A stretch of 64,000 bases of DNA from Acidimicrobiales bacterium (lineage in GTDB: Bacteria > Actinomycetota > Acidimicrobiia > Acidimicrobiales > JACCXE01), in assembly GCA_035546775.1 (NCBI GenBank), contig DASZWD010000004.1, positions 35,126 through 99,125 on the forward strand, in the 5' to 3' direction. The notes below the pieces were generated by a model. It worked only from the letters and a program-made list of their open reading frames with translations. It searched no databases and was not told the DNA's origin. Made by a program: the position numbers and the translations under genes. Shown here piece after piece: positions 1 through 8,512 of this stretch. Numbering within the stretch: the stretch's first letter is position 1; each line of letters starts with the position of its first letter.

Positions 1-793
1 TGCGACCGCGAGGTTCCGGGACTGAGTCATCACCTCTTGAACCTCGACCGATGCCCGAGGCAGGGTCCATTCGATGTCGTCACCCACTCGGCGGCCTTGG
101 AAGCCTGCGGCCAGATCGCGCAATTGTCTGACCGCAAGCAGTTGGTACTCCGAATACCGGACGTCGCGATCGTGCGCGTTACGAGGCCACCGGCGAAACG
201 CGTGCTGTGCGGGGTCCGTAACTCGGCCCTCAGCGGCAGCGCGCCGCACTTGCCACTCACCCGTGTGCGAGCGTGCCTTGCTGTCGGTTCGGATCGGAGG
301 CGCTACGCGACTCGGCCAGACGCGGAGGAGCGGGACGAGCAAGCCGCGCCGATGAAACTGTTCGAGCTGACCTGGCCGAAGCCGAAGCCCGCGCTTCTCA
401 GCCTCGCGCTCGAACTCTCGCTCGCCCAGCAATCGCGTTTGCGAAAGCGTCCATCGGTCACGCAGCAGCCCAAGCGTCGAGGCAACGGCTGGAGCGACCA
501 TTAGTGACACCCGCGATGGCAGAGACGATGCGGGCGAAGGTTTAGCTCGTCGACTGGGTCGTTGCGCCGTCATGCGGCAAGTCTCGTCACTGCGGCGCCA
601 GCGGCAAGACAATGCGGCATTTCGTGTTCGAGCCAGTCGCGGCCACTGGCCCCGGCTGCAAACCGTCGTCGTCGCTGAATGCGTACCCTGTCGGCGAAGA
701 CCCCGGTGGGCCCTGCCGACAGAGGCATCCTGCCGGGGTTATTGCTTGCTTGTCCACATCACGTTCGCGACGTGGACCTTCGAGATCAATCGC
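1..793. other. No convincing gene; possible decayed coding remnant
   Basis: No frame here shows a recognisable domain or convincing protein composition. Between about 300 and 545 on the plus strand a coiled-coil-like, Ala/Glu/Arg-rich pattern is split between two reading frames: one frame carries the stretch around ADETVRADLAEAEARA, a second carries LLSLALELSLAQQSRLRK, and the first resumes with QASRQRLERP up to a stop at 545. This could be a frameshifted remnant of an element gene, or chance in GC-rich DNA. Positions 546-793 show nothing. Confidence 0.3.
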
Positions 794-1228
794 TTACCTC
801 GACTCGACGACTTCGTACGCGATGCCGAATTGGGCGGCCGCGGCTCGAACGAGCGGAGCATCCGTGCGCACGACTATGTCACCTCCGACAGCGATTGCTG
901 TCGCGATCGCGTCCGCAGCGAGCATGTTCAGCTGCCGATCCGTCTCGAGCGTCGTCATGATCGGGATCAGCTTGCGGTAGTCGAGCAGCCCCACACTCGG
1001 CGGAAGCGCGTCAAGGTGTTCTTGCACCTGCACCTGTTCGGGCTCACCGAGAGCGCGGAACGCTGCCGTCAGCGCACCTTCGAGCCGATTGTTCAGCAGT
1101 GCGTTCGCGAGCCGGTAGTACCAGCAGCCGGTGGTGAACACTTCTCCGGATTCAAATGCCTGCTGCATCGCGGGCTCGGCGACGCCGGCGAGCACCTCCA
1201 GGAGCGCGAGATCGTCGACGACGATCAA
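794..1228 (-). CDS. PIN-domain toxin, VapC-like
   Basis: A 144-residue protein with PIN-fold layout. It opens with a hydrophobic strand and acidic residues (MIVVDDLALLEVLAG), has further acidic residues in the middle, and ends with DIVVRTDAPLVRAAAAQFG, the typical place of the last metal-binding Asp. PIN toxins are Mg-dependent ribonucleases that usually cut tRNA, rRNA or mRNA. The only start available is TTG at 1228, because an in-frame stop belonging to the antitoxin lies five codons upstream. Toxin and antitoxin thus share one reading frame with a 15-nt gap and are almost certainly cotranscribed. The role is probably element maintenance. The fold is clear; RNase activity is inferred. Confidence 0.75.
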   Translation of the reverse strand: MIVVDDLALLEVLAGVAEPAMQQAFESGEVFTTGCWYYRLANALLNNRLEGALTAAFRALGEPEQVQVQEHLDALPPSVGLLDYRKLIPIMTTLETDRQLNMLAADAIATAIAVGGDIVVRTDAPLVRAAAAQFGIAYEVVESR

Positions 1229-1243
1229 CTTGGGCGGCGTCCG

Positions 1244-1522
1244 TTACGCGAGGTCAGGATCGTGTTCCGCGATCGTTGCGACAGCTTCCGCGAAGGTGCC
1301 ATCGGCCACGATCTTGGCGAACGCCTCGCGGAAAGCGGGTGTGGTCTCGATGTGCTTGCCGGGAAGAGGATGAAGCGATCCATCTTTCTCGGCGGCAGCC
1401 CGGGCGCGTTCGACTGCTTGTCTCAGGGACGGGTAGCGGTCGAGATCCAGTGCCACGCCCAAATTGTACCGGTGACCTGGGACGCTGAGGTTCACGCTGA
1501 TTCGCACAGCGGCCCGGTCCAT
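1244..1522 (-). CDS. Antitoxin-like partner of the PIN toxin
   Basis: A 92-residue protein beginning MDRAAVRISVNLSVPGHRY. The ATG at 1522 is preceded by a GAAGAGA ribosome-binding site. The N-terminal part (VRISVNLS) could be a DNA-binding beta strand of ribbon-helix-helix type; the C-terminal half is helical and charged and would wrap the toxin. Its stop is in frame with the toxin start 15 nt downstream. The protein has no strong family signature, so the antitoxin call rests mostly on size and position directly upstream of a PIN gene. A divergent promoter is expected in the 81-nt gap to the plus-strand gene at 1604. Confidence 0.6.
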   Translation of the reverse strand: MDRAAVRISVNLSVPGHRYNLGVALDLDRYPSLRQAVERARAAAEKDGSLHPLPGKHIETTPAFREAFAKIVADGTFAEAVATIAEHDPDLA

Positions 1523-1603
1523 CGCCGTCTCTTCACGCGCTGAGGATTCCGCTGAGGGTGTTGTCGCATCCTGACGGTGCTCCGCGAGCGCCGGAGGTTT
1601 CCC

Positions 1604-1939
1604 GTGGCGACGACCGACACCCCGAAGCTGATCACTGGCCCGCAAGCCGCTCGCTTGCTGCGGACTGACTGGTCGACGGCGTGTGACCTGGCACTCGCCT
1701 TGCTCGAAGCACGCGGCACCGAACCACTGGCCGTCCCGCTCATCTGCAGGACGAAGCGCATACCGGTTGCCGCGCCGGGCCGACGGTACGCGGCCAACGA
1801 CCTTGCTGCGACCTGGACCTTCGGTCTTGATCGTCGACGCCGGCCTCGCACTCGCACCTGCCCATCGCTGTCGCCTTCAACCTCAACTCTTGATCGCGCC
1901 TGCAAACAGCTCAGCCTGTTCGACGGCCCCGAGGCTTGA
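1604..1939 (+). CDS. Small element protein with C-terminal beta-clamp-binding motif
   Basis: A 111-residue protein of unknown family. The GTG at 1604 has an excellent GGAGG site six nt upstream (1593-1597). Residues 10 to 60 (ITGPQAARLLRTDWSTACD and onward) look like a small helix-turn-helix fold. The last ten residues contain QLSLF (residues 102-106, nt 1907-1921), which matches the pentapeptide QL(S/D)LF that docks proteins on the bacterial DNA polymerase sliding clamp. It lies 85 nt upstream of the relaxase, so it may link the element to host replication, for example as a relaxosome or replication accessory protein. The motif is seen directly; clamp binding is inference. Confidence 0.6.
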   Translation: MATTDTPKLITGPQAARLLRTDWSTACDLALALLEARGTEPLAVPLICRTKRIPVAAPGRRYAANDLAATWTFGLDRRRRPRTRTCPSLSPSTSTLDRACKQLSLFDGPEA

Positions 1940-2024
1940 CCCCAATGGCTCAGCGACCTCTCCCGCCCTCGGAACCAACAACGACAGACGAGTGCAAACG
2001 GGTTCGCTGTGTGGGTGGTGTGCG

Positions 2025-4706
2025 TTGACCGTACGTGTGACCACGCTGAAGGGCGCGTCCGCGGGCGCGTATTACACCGAGGAGCTTGGCGGCTACTACG
2101 TCGACGGCGGCGAACCCGCGGGCCGGTGGTGGGGGAGCGGCGCGGAACGCGAGTTCGAGCTGTCCGGCGACGTCGACGCCGACGAGTTCCTCGCGCTGAT
2201 GGCCGGACGCGATCCGGCTACCGGTGCGTTGCTCGGTCGCGCGTATGGCGAGCGGTCGGCCCGTGGCTACGACATCACCTTCTCGGCGCCGAAGTCCGTG
2301 TCAGTCGTCTGGGCCGTTGGCGAACCGGACCTGAGGGCCGAGGTTGCGGCTGCGCACGACGCGGCGGTGGAGGCGGTGCTGAGCTTCGTCGAGCGCCACG
2401 CCCATGTCCGGCCGTCCATCGGGGGCCAGGTGGTCGTGGTCGACGGTCGCGGTCTTGCTGTTGCCCGGTTCCGCCAGCACACGAGCCGCGCGTTGGATCC
2501 GCAGCTACACACCCACGCCGTCGTCGTCGCGAAGGTGCGAGCTCCCAACGGCGGCTGGTACGCCCTCGACGCCCGCCTGATCAAGCACGACCAGCGGGCG
2601 TTGTCGGCGCTGTACCACGCAGGCTTGCGAGCCGAGCTCACGCGCCGGCTGCGCGTCGAGTGGCGCGATCCGGTCAACGGGATCGCAGAGATGGCCGGCG
2701 TTCCTGACGAGGTGCTCGACCGGTTCTCCCGTCGAGCGGGAGATGTCGAGGCACGCCTGCAGGTCAAGCTCGACCGATTTCGCGAGACGCTGAGCCGTGA
2801 GCCCATGGCGCGTGAGCGGTGGCGGCTGGAACGGGAGGCGGTTGTCGACTCGCGCCCGTCCAAGCCGAAAGGTCGCGCGGCCAACGAACTGCGCGACACG
2901 TGGCGGCACGAGTTGACCGAAGTCGGGGTCCAACCTGAGACGTTGATCGCCGCAGTGACCGACAGACGACAGGGTCTCCCGCTAGACGCGGCCGACACCT
3001 CGCGGATGCGACTCTTCGCCCTCGCGGACCTTGCTGAGCGTCAGTCGGGCTGGAGGCCAACCGAACTTGTCGGCGCCGTCGCCCGCGCCACGCCAACAAC
3101 AACCTCGGAGCGCGCAGATCAGCTTGTTGCCCGCATCGAAGAGGTTGCCGAAGAGGCCATTGCGAGGCAGCTTGTCGACCTCGGGCCCGAACTCGACGAG
3201 CGCATTCCCGTGCGGTCCGACGGCCGCCCCATCACTGAATCGGCGCTCGATCGCCGGCTCACGCTCCCTTCGATCATCGAGCAGGAGGAAGCTCTCGTGG
3301 CCTGGGCCGAACGACGCTGGGCGTCGCCGGGCACGCCGGCCCACCTCACCGGCGTAGAGGTCGAAGAGCTTGATGCCGCGCAGCGCGTCGTCGCGGCAGC
3401 GGTCGCAGGCACAGCACCGCTGGTCTGTGTCGTTGGGCCGGCCGGCGCAGGAAAGACAACGGCGCTGCGCCCAGCGGTGCGCGCGCTCCACGCGGCCGGC
3501 GTCACGGTTTTCGGTGTCGCGCCATCTGCCTCGGCGGCCGCGGTGCTTGCCGGCGAGACCGGCATGAACGCCGACACCGTCGACAAGCTGCTGCTCGAAC
3601 ACCAGCGACATGGCGGTCCCGTGGCGGCCCGCTACCGGCTCCCAGCGGGATCGACGCTCGTCGTAGACGAAGCCTCGATGCTCGGCACCCCACGTTTGGC
3701 CGCGCTTGCCGGTCTCGCCGACTTGAACAGGTGGCGGGTCGCACTCGTCGGCGACCCGCACCAGCTTTCTGCCGTGGACCGGGCCGGCATGTTCGCCCAC
3801 TTCGTTGAAACTGGACCTGCGATCGAACTCGAACGCATCCACCGATTCGACCAAGCCTGGGAGCGTGCAGCCAGCAAACGGCTGCGCGCCGGCGACCGCG
3901 ATGTGCTCGCTCTCTACGAAGAACACGGACGAATCGCCGGAGGCACCCGCATCGAGATGGAGCGCTTCGCCGCGAGGCGTTGGTGGGACGCGCATCAACG
4001 CGGCGAAAGCGCGCTCATCGTCACGCCGGCAAACGAGGCCGCGCGGCGACTCAACGGCACGATCCAGACGATGCGTCACGACGCCGGCCAACTCGGAAGT
4101 CGCTACGTCGAGACGAGCGAAGGCCTTCGTTTCTTTGTTGGAGACCGAGTCGTGACTCGACGCAACGACCGAACGCTGCGAACCGACCGGGGCGTGATGG
4201 TCCGCAACCGCGCAGAGTGGACGATCTTCGGCATCGACCAGCGCAAGCTCACGCTCACGGTTCGCAACGCGGACGGGAGGGTGAGCCTGCCCTCCAAGTA
4301 CGTCGCGGCCTACCTCGACCTCGGCTACGCGCAGACGATTCACGCCGCACAGGGCCGGACGGTGGACCGCTGCATCCTCGTCGCCGACGACATGATCGAC
4401 GGCCGCGGTGTATACGTCGGTATGACGCGAGGCCGACGGACCAACGACGCGCTCGTCGTCACCGACGCGAACCGAGACGCTCTCGATGTGCTCGGTGCCG
4501 CCATCTCCAAAGCGTGGGACGATGAGCCCGCGATCGAAACACGGCAGGAACTCGCCGCGCTCCAACGTGATGCGAACCGACTCGCGCGACGGTTTGGTGA
4601 GGAAGCGAGCGCTCTCGTTCAAGACCACTTCCGCTCTGCGGTTGGCGTCGACGCGGCGAAGGCTTTCAGCCGTAGCGCGGTCGAGGATTTCGGCGCAGAA
4701 CTGTGA
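2025..4706 (+). CDS. MobF-family conjugative relaxase-helicase (TrwC/TraA-like)
   Basis: An 893-residue protein. The TTG at 2025 gives TVRVTTLKGASAGAYY, the usual N-terminus of actinobacterial MobF relaxases; a GTG at 2037 is the alternative. The N-terminal TrwC relaxase domain (about 1-330) has the metal-binding histidine triad in DPQLHTHAVVV and nicks oriT through N-terminal tyrosines. The C-terminal half is a superfamily I RecD/TraI-like helicase: Walker A VVGPAGAGKTTAL, Walker B LVVDEASML, GDPHQLSAVD, and the late motifs YAQTIHAAQGRT and YVGMTRGRR. The family starts conjugative transfer by strand nicking and unwinding. The stop overlaps the GTG of the following ATPase gene (GTGA), indicating translational coupling. 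No coupling protein or secretion genes are visible. Confidence 0.92.
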   Translation: MTVRVTTLKGASAGAYYTEELGGYYVDGGEPAGRWWGSGAEREFELSGDVDADEFLALMAGRDPATGALLGRAYGERSARGYDITFSAPKSVSVVWAVGEPDLRAEVAAAHDAAVEAVLSFVERHAHVRPSIGGQVVVVDGRGLAVARFRQHTSRALDPQLHTHAVVVAKVRAPNGGWYALDARLIKHDQRALSALYHAGLRAELTRRLRVEWRDPVNGIAEMAGVPDEVLDRFSRRAGDVEARLQVKLDRFRETLSREPMARERWRLEREAVVDSRPSKPKGRAANELRDTWRHELTEVGVQPETLIAAVTDRRQGLPLDAADTSRMRLFALADLAERQSGWRPTELVGAVARATPTTTSERADQLVARIEEVAEEAIARQLVDLGPELDERIPVRSDGRPITESALDRRLTLPSIIEQEEALVAWAERRWASPGTPAHLTGVEVEELDAAQRVVAAAVAGTAPLVCVVGPAGAGKTTALRPAVRALHAAGVTVFGVAPSASAAAVLAGETGMNADTVDKLLLEHQRHGGPVAARYRLPAGSTLVVDEASMLGTPRLAALAGLADLNRWRVALVGDPHQLSAVDRAGMFAHFVETGPAIELERIHRFDQAWERAASKRLRAGDRDVLALYEEHGRIAGGTRIEMERFAARRWWDAHQRGESALIVTPANEAARRLNGTIQTMRHDAGQLGSRYVETSEGLRFFVGDRVVTRRNDRTLRTDRGVMVRNRAEWTIFGIDQRKLTLTVRNADGRVSLPSKYVAAYLDLGYAQTIHAAQGRTVDRCILVADDMIDGRGVYVGMTRGRRTNDALVVTDANRDALDVLGAAISKAWDDEPAIETRQELAALQRDANRLARRFGEEASALVQDHFRSAVGVDAAKAFSRSAVEDFGAEL

Positions 4707-5665
4707 CCGATGGCCAACACCGCGTGCCAGAACGCAACTCCGGGGGCAGTCCGCGAGAACGCGATGGTCGGAGCAGACCCTCGACCATCGTGGCCGTCCG
4801 CCCTCCTGGTCACAGCCCCACTGTTCGGTGCGCTCCGTCGGCGCACACTCGCGCGCAGTACGGTCAGGCGGTGGCTGGGGATTCTCCGATCTTCATCGGT
4901 GTTTGTAGCGGCAAGGGCGGCGTCGGAAAGTCGACGGTCACCGTTAACCTCGCTCTGGCGCTGCGGGACCTGCGTATGAGTGTCGGAGTAATTGATGCCG
5001 ACTTCTACGGGCCGGACATCCCGCGGATGCTGAACATCACACGCAAGGTCGAGACACGCTTCGTGACCCTGTGGGATAGCCCGCAGTCAAAGAGAGGTCG
5101 CCCCCTGTCGCCCGTCGAATGTTTGGGCATCAAGGTCGTTTCGGCACAGTTCCTTATGGGCGAGGCGCAGAGCTTTGCGGTTACTGGCGGATTCGCAGGA
5201 ATGCTCCTCGACCGGTTCGTCAACCACGTCGACTGGACCGGGACCGATGTCGTGCTCATCGACCTTCCTCCGGGGACCGCCGACCTTCAACAGCGCGCGA
5301 CCGCTCTGCCGGGGATGGCGGGTTGCCTCGTAGTGACCACGCCGCAAGACGTCTCGCACCTCGACGCGAGAAAGCTCCTCAGCCTGCTGCGGTATCGCGG
5401 AGTGCGCGTTCTCGGCGGCGTTGAGAACATGGCCGCCTTCCGCTGCCCGTGCTGCGACGCCGAGATCGCCTTGTTCAGGCCGACCCCGCCTGACCGGGCA
5501 ATCTGGTCCGCTTCGGTACCGAACCTCGCCTCGATCCCGTTCCACACAGAGGTAACCGACGCCGACCACTCGGGTGTCCCCGTCGTCGAACGCGCCCCCG
5601 ATAGCGCGCCCGCATCTGCCTTCGCTGACTTGGCCCGGCATGTCAGCGCGCTCATCGGCGGCTGA
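4703..5665 (+). CDS. Mrp/NBP35-type P-loop ATPase (Fe-S carrier-like)
   Basis: A 320-residue SIMIBI ATPase. The core shows the deviant Walker A SGKGGVGKST (about residues 69-78), DADFYGPDIPRML, the Walker B stretch VLIDLPPGTADLQ, and VENMAAFRCPCC, where Mrp/ApbC proteins carry the CxxC that binds a bridging Fe-S cluster at the dimer interface. DADFYGP and DLPPGT separate it from ParA/Soj partition ATPases. The first 60 residues are low-complexity; a GTG at 4871 (AGDSPIFIG) is a reasonable alternative start. The GTG at 4703 overlaps the relaxase stop. Mrp proteins usually serve chromosomal Fe-S assembly, so coupling to a relaxase is unusual. It could service a cofactor-bearing element protein or act as a partition-like ATPase. 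Confidence 0.8.
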   Translation: MTDGQHRVPERNSGGSPRERDGRSRPSTIVAVRPPGHSPTVRCAPSAHTRAQYGQAVAGDSPIFIGVCSGKGGVGKSTVTVNLALALRDLRMSVGVIDADFYGPDIPRMLNITRKVETRFVTLWDSPQSKRGRPLSPVECLGIKVVSAQFLMGEAQSFAVTGGFAGMLLDRFVNHVDWTGTDVVLIDLPPGTADLQQRATALPGMAGCLVVTTPQDVSHLDARKLLSLLRYRGVRVLGGVENMAAFRCPCCDAEIALFRPTPPDRAIWSASVPNLASIPFHTEVTDADHSGVPVVERAPDSAPASAFADLARHVSALIGG

Positions 5666-5732
5666 CAAAGTCCACGTTTTCGCGGGCATCGCAAGGTGCT
5701 CCGCTCGACATCGCTGCGTTGGCACAGGGCGA

Positions 5733-6947
5733 CTATCGAGCGGCCGCCCAGTGTCCGCTGAACGTCGTCCACTCTCTTGAAAGGACGATTTCCGCCTGAG
5801 AGCCGCCGGCGGTGGGACGCCGTTCCGCCCGGAGACGGACATCGGCAGGTGACGGACGTCCTGCTTCGTGCCAGCGTCTCAGAGCGTCCGCAATCTGACT
5901 CGTCGGTGCCGGCGTACCGAATATGGAAACGACCAGGTTCTCTTTCACACGACCGACGACAGACAGACTCGTCCCCTCGAAGAGAGCCGGGCTCCAACCT
6001 GTCGCACTCGGCTTCGAAACGGCGCCGTAATTGCCGGCTGGCGTGACCACGGCCAGGTGAATCGGCGGCTCCGCGTCGCGCCAGCCGACGCTCACGGTGC
6101 AATATCCGTCCAGATGCAAGGCGAGCCATAGCGCCAGACTTCCGTACATCTCGTCCGCCGATGCCTCAAGACCAACGTCGCGCACCACCGGCTCGGCGGA
6201 GAGCATCTCTCGGATCGCGGGACCGTCGACCTCGTCGTCAATCGTCACCGCGATGCCTCGAGTCACGGCCGTCGTCGCTGGTTGGCTGAAAGGCCCGCGA
6301 AGCCGCATGAAGCCGCAGGGCCGAACAGAGGAACTCTCCATTACGTCGTTGCTGGTCTTGTCGAACGCGATGGAGACCTGGGGCCCGCGGAGAGAAAGCG
6401 GCGCAACCACACGCCCGCCAACAACAAGTTGCTCCCACCAGCTCGGCGGGATGTCCCAGATGCCGACCGTGGCGATGATGCGGTCGTAGCTCGCGCCGTC
6501 GGGATCGCCAAACATCCCGTCGCCCAAAATCACTTCAACGTCGCTTGCCCCTGCTGAGTGGAGGTGTGCTTGCGCGCCAAGAACGATGTCGTCGTCAATG
6601 TCGATCGTGCGGACGCGTCCCGCTGAGCCGACGAGGTGCGCCAACAACGCGGCGTTGTATCCAGTACCAGCGCCGACTTCGAGTACATGGTCGCCGAGTT
6701 GCACGTCGAGCTGCTCAAGCATGATGGCCACGATCGCGGGCTGCGAGGCGGAACTAATAGCGCGACCGTCATGGAGCTTCATCGGAATTGCTACGTCCGC
6801 GTACGCCGTTTCAAGAGGCACCTCCGGAACAAAGAGGTGGCGGGGGACGGCGCGCAACGCATCGATAACTGTCGCGCTCCCGAGCACTGCTGAGTCGATC
6901 AGCGCATCAACCATTGCACCGCGAAGGCTCTCGGAGTTGTCAGCCAC
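5733..6947 (-). CDS. PCMT-fold methyltransferase, FxLD-system type
   Basis: A 404-residue protein starting at a GTG. The N-terminal 200 residues are a protein-L-isoaspartate O-methyltransferase-like domain: AVPRHLFVPEVPLETAY, the SAM loop VLEVGAGTGYNAALLA, and DIDDDIVLGAQ. The C-terminal 200 residues form a second domain absent from housekeeping PCMT. The length and two-part layout match the methyltransferases that accompany FxLD lanthipeptide precursors and related graspetide and lanthipeptide clusters. No lanthionine synthetase, ATP-grasp enzyme or FxLD-like precursor is seen nearby, so it is an orphan here or acts on a peptide elsewhere. It converges with the Mrp gene and diverges from the excisionase. 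Repair of isoaspartate remains possible. Confidence 0.72.
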   Translation of the reverse strand: MADNSESLRGAMVDALIDSAVLGSATVIDALRAVPRHLFVPEVPLETAYADVAIPMKLHDGRAISSASQPAIVAIMLEQLDVQLGDHVLEVGAGTGYNAALLAHLVGSAGRVRTIDIDDDIVLGAQAHLHSAGASDVEVILGDGMFGDPDGASYDRIIATVGIWDIPPSWWEQLVVGGRVVAPLSLRGPQVSIAFDKTSNDVMESSSVRPCGFMRLRGPFSQPATTAVTRGIAVTIDDEVDGPAIREMLSAEPVVRDVGLEASADEMYGSLALWLALHLDGYCTVSVGWRDAEPPIHLAVVTPAGNYGAVSKPSATGWSPALFEGTSLSVVGRVKENLVVSIFGTPAPTSQIADALRRWHEAGRPSPADVRLRAERRPTAGGSQAEIVLSREWTTFSGHWAAAR

Positions 6948-7125
6948 TCATCCATTGAAGCGCGAGTGAGCTCCTCGAGCGTTCGGAATCACATCTCATC
7001 TCGTCACTGTCGCGCGGAAATGCGCGGTCGATCTTCGGCCGACCTGGGTGGACCTACCTCGCCGAATGCCGGCTGAGCGCGGAACTCGTCGCGCTTTTCG
7101 GCTCGCGATCGTACGTGGAACGGGC

Positions 7126-7383
7126 ATGGGACAACTCGCACTCATGACCGTTGACGAACTCGCCGAGCTCCTGAACGTTTCCGTGCATCACGTTCGTCGG
7201 CTCGTCTACGAGCGCCGCATCCCATTCCTCAAGATCGGCAGCCGCGTGCGATTCGAGGCGAGCGCGGTGGAGGAGTGGCTGGCGACGCTGAGAGTTGACA
7301 CGTACGCGTCAATGAACGGTCTTGCCCACTTGGCAGAGACGCGTCCACGATCGCAACCAGGCGCCCGCGGCCGCGCCCGATGA
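7126..7383 (+). CDS. Excisionase-type helix-turn-helix protein
   Basis: About 85 residues; the ATG at 7126 (MGQLALMTVDELAELL) follows a GGAAC stretch, and the ATG at 7144 is also possible. TVDELAELLNVSVHHVRRL followed by RRIPFLKIGSRVRFEASAVEEW is the standard winged-helix module of excisionase (Xis)/MerR-like DNA-binding proteins. It sits 22 nt before the integrase on the same strand, the usual order in actinobacterial integrative elements. There it bends att DNA and steers the integrase toward excision, and may also regulate the operon. Confidence 0.88.
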   Translation: MGQLALMTVDELAELLNVSVHHVRRLVYERRIPFLKIGSRVRFEASAVEEWLATLRVDTYASMNGLAHLAETRPRSQPGARGRAR

Positions 7384-7405
7384 AGCGTGTGTGAAGGAGA
7401 AAGCG

Positions 7406-8506
7406 ATGGCGAGCATTGACGCTTGGAGGAACGACAAGTGGCGCGCCCGCTGGCGTGATCCTGACGGGAGGAGCCGGTCGCAGGTCTTCGACCGGAAGAT
7501 CGACGCGAGCAACCACCTCAAGGCGATTGAGGGCGACAAGGTGCGCGGCCACTACATCGATCCTGATGCAGGACGCCAGACGTTCGAGTCGTTCGCCGAC
7601 GAGTGGGCCGCGGCGCAGGACTGGAAGCAGACGAGCCGAGACGCCTGGGGCGCGCATCGGCGTCGGCTCGTCGCTCGCGTCGGCTCGAAGTCGCTCGCCT
7701 CGATCGATCGGCTCGTGCTCCAGTCGGTGCAGCGCGACCTCAGCGCGACCTATGCCCGTTCGACGACCATCACCACGATGGCGTACGCGCGGATGATCCT
7801 TCGCGCCGCGCACGTTGCCGGTCGCATCGGCCGCGATCCAACTGTCGGGTTGCGCAACCCGCGCGCCGGCGTCGGTGACACCAACGGTCGCGTGTCCCCG
7901 AACGAGGTGCCTACGCGTGAAGAGGCCATCTCGTTGCTCGAGGCAGCGCCCGCGCCGTACCGGGCGGCGATCGCGCTCGGCATCGCCGGGCTGCGCGTCG
8001 GGGAGGTGCTCGGCATGTGCGGCGACCGCATCGACCTTGCGAGCGCGCGGGTAGTCGTCGATCAGCAGTTGCAAACGATGGCGGGTGTTCTGGGCCTCAC
8101 GACGCCAAAGCGCGAGAAGACGCGGACGATCGTCGTGCCCGCCGTCGTGGCGACTGAGCTTCGCCGCCACCTTCGTGACCACGAGGCAGAAGGTCTGTTG
8201 TTCCGGGGGTTGCGTGGCGCGCCGATGCTGCGCCGCGATCAGTTCTACGCGTCAGCGTGGCGACCGGCGCTCCGCGGCGCCGGGCTGAGCGCGGACCGGT
8301 TCAAGTTCCACTCGCTGCGGCACTTCTGCGCCTCGACATTGCTCGCCGAGGGAGCGCCGCTGTCGGCTGTCGCGGGTCATCTCGGTGACACGGTCGAGAC
8401 CGTCAGTCGAACCTACGTCCACTGGCTGCGTGACGACCGCAACGTGCCCGCTGCAGTGCTCGACCGGGTGTTGGCGCCGACCCCGGCGGAGGCGGCGACG
8501 ATCTGA
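7406..8506 (+). CDS. int: Tyrosine recombinase / integrase
   Basis: A 366-residue phage-type integrase. The ATG at 7406 has an AAGGAGA site at 7393-7399. The N-terminus has an arm-binding region (WRARWRDPDGRSRSQVF) and then a SAM-like core-binding domain (about 65-150). The catalytic domain holds the first Arg in GIAGLRVGEVLGM, the HxxR box in HSLRHFCASTLL, the downstream GHLGDTVETVSRTYVHW box, and the nucleophile Tyr in RTYVHW. It catalyses site-specific integration and excision. The adjacent excisionase and the rnpB boundary 1.2 kb downstream fit an element integrated at the 3' end of rnpB, although integrase genes usually lie nearer to att. Confidence 0.95.
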   Translation: MASIDAWRNDKWRARWRDPDGRSRSQVFDRKIDASNHLKAIEGDKVRGHYIDPDAGRQTFESFADEWAAAQDWKQTSRDAWGAHRRRLVARVGSKSLASIDRLVLQSVQRDLSATYARSTTITTMAYARMILRAAHVAGRIGRDPTVGLRNPRAGVGDTNGRVSPNEVPTREEAISLLEAAPAPYRAAIALGIAGLRVGEVLGMCGDRIDLASARVVVDQQLQTMAGVLGLTTPKREKTRTIVVPAVVATELRRHLRDHEAEGLLFRGLRGAPMLRRDQFYASAWRPALRGAGLSADRFKFHSLRHFCASTLLAEGAPLSAVAGHLGDTVETVSRTYVHWLRDDRNVPAAVLDRVLAPTPAEAATI

Positions 8507-8512
8507 TGGCTT

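Noticed and set aside
572..1543. Plus-strand open frame of 323 codons across the toxin-antitoxin pair.
   Set aside because: No protein family signature; the opposite strand encodes a PIN domain and an antitoxin with a good ribosome site.
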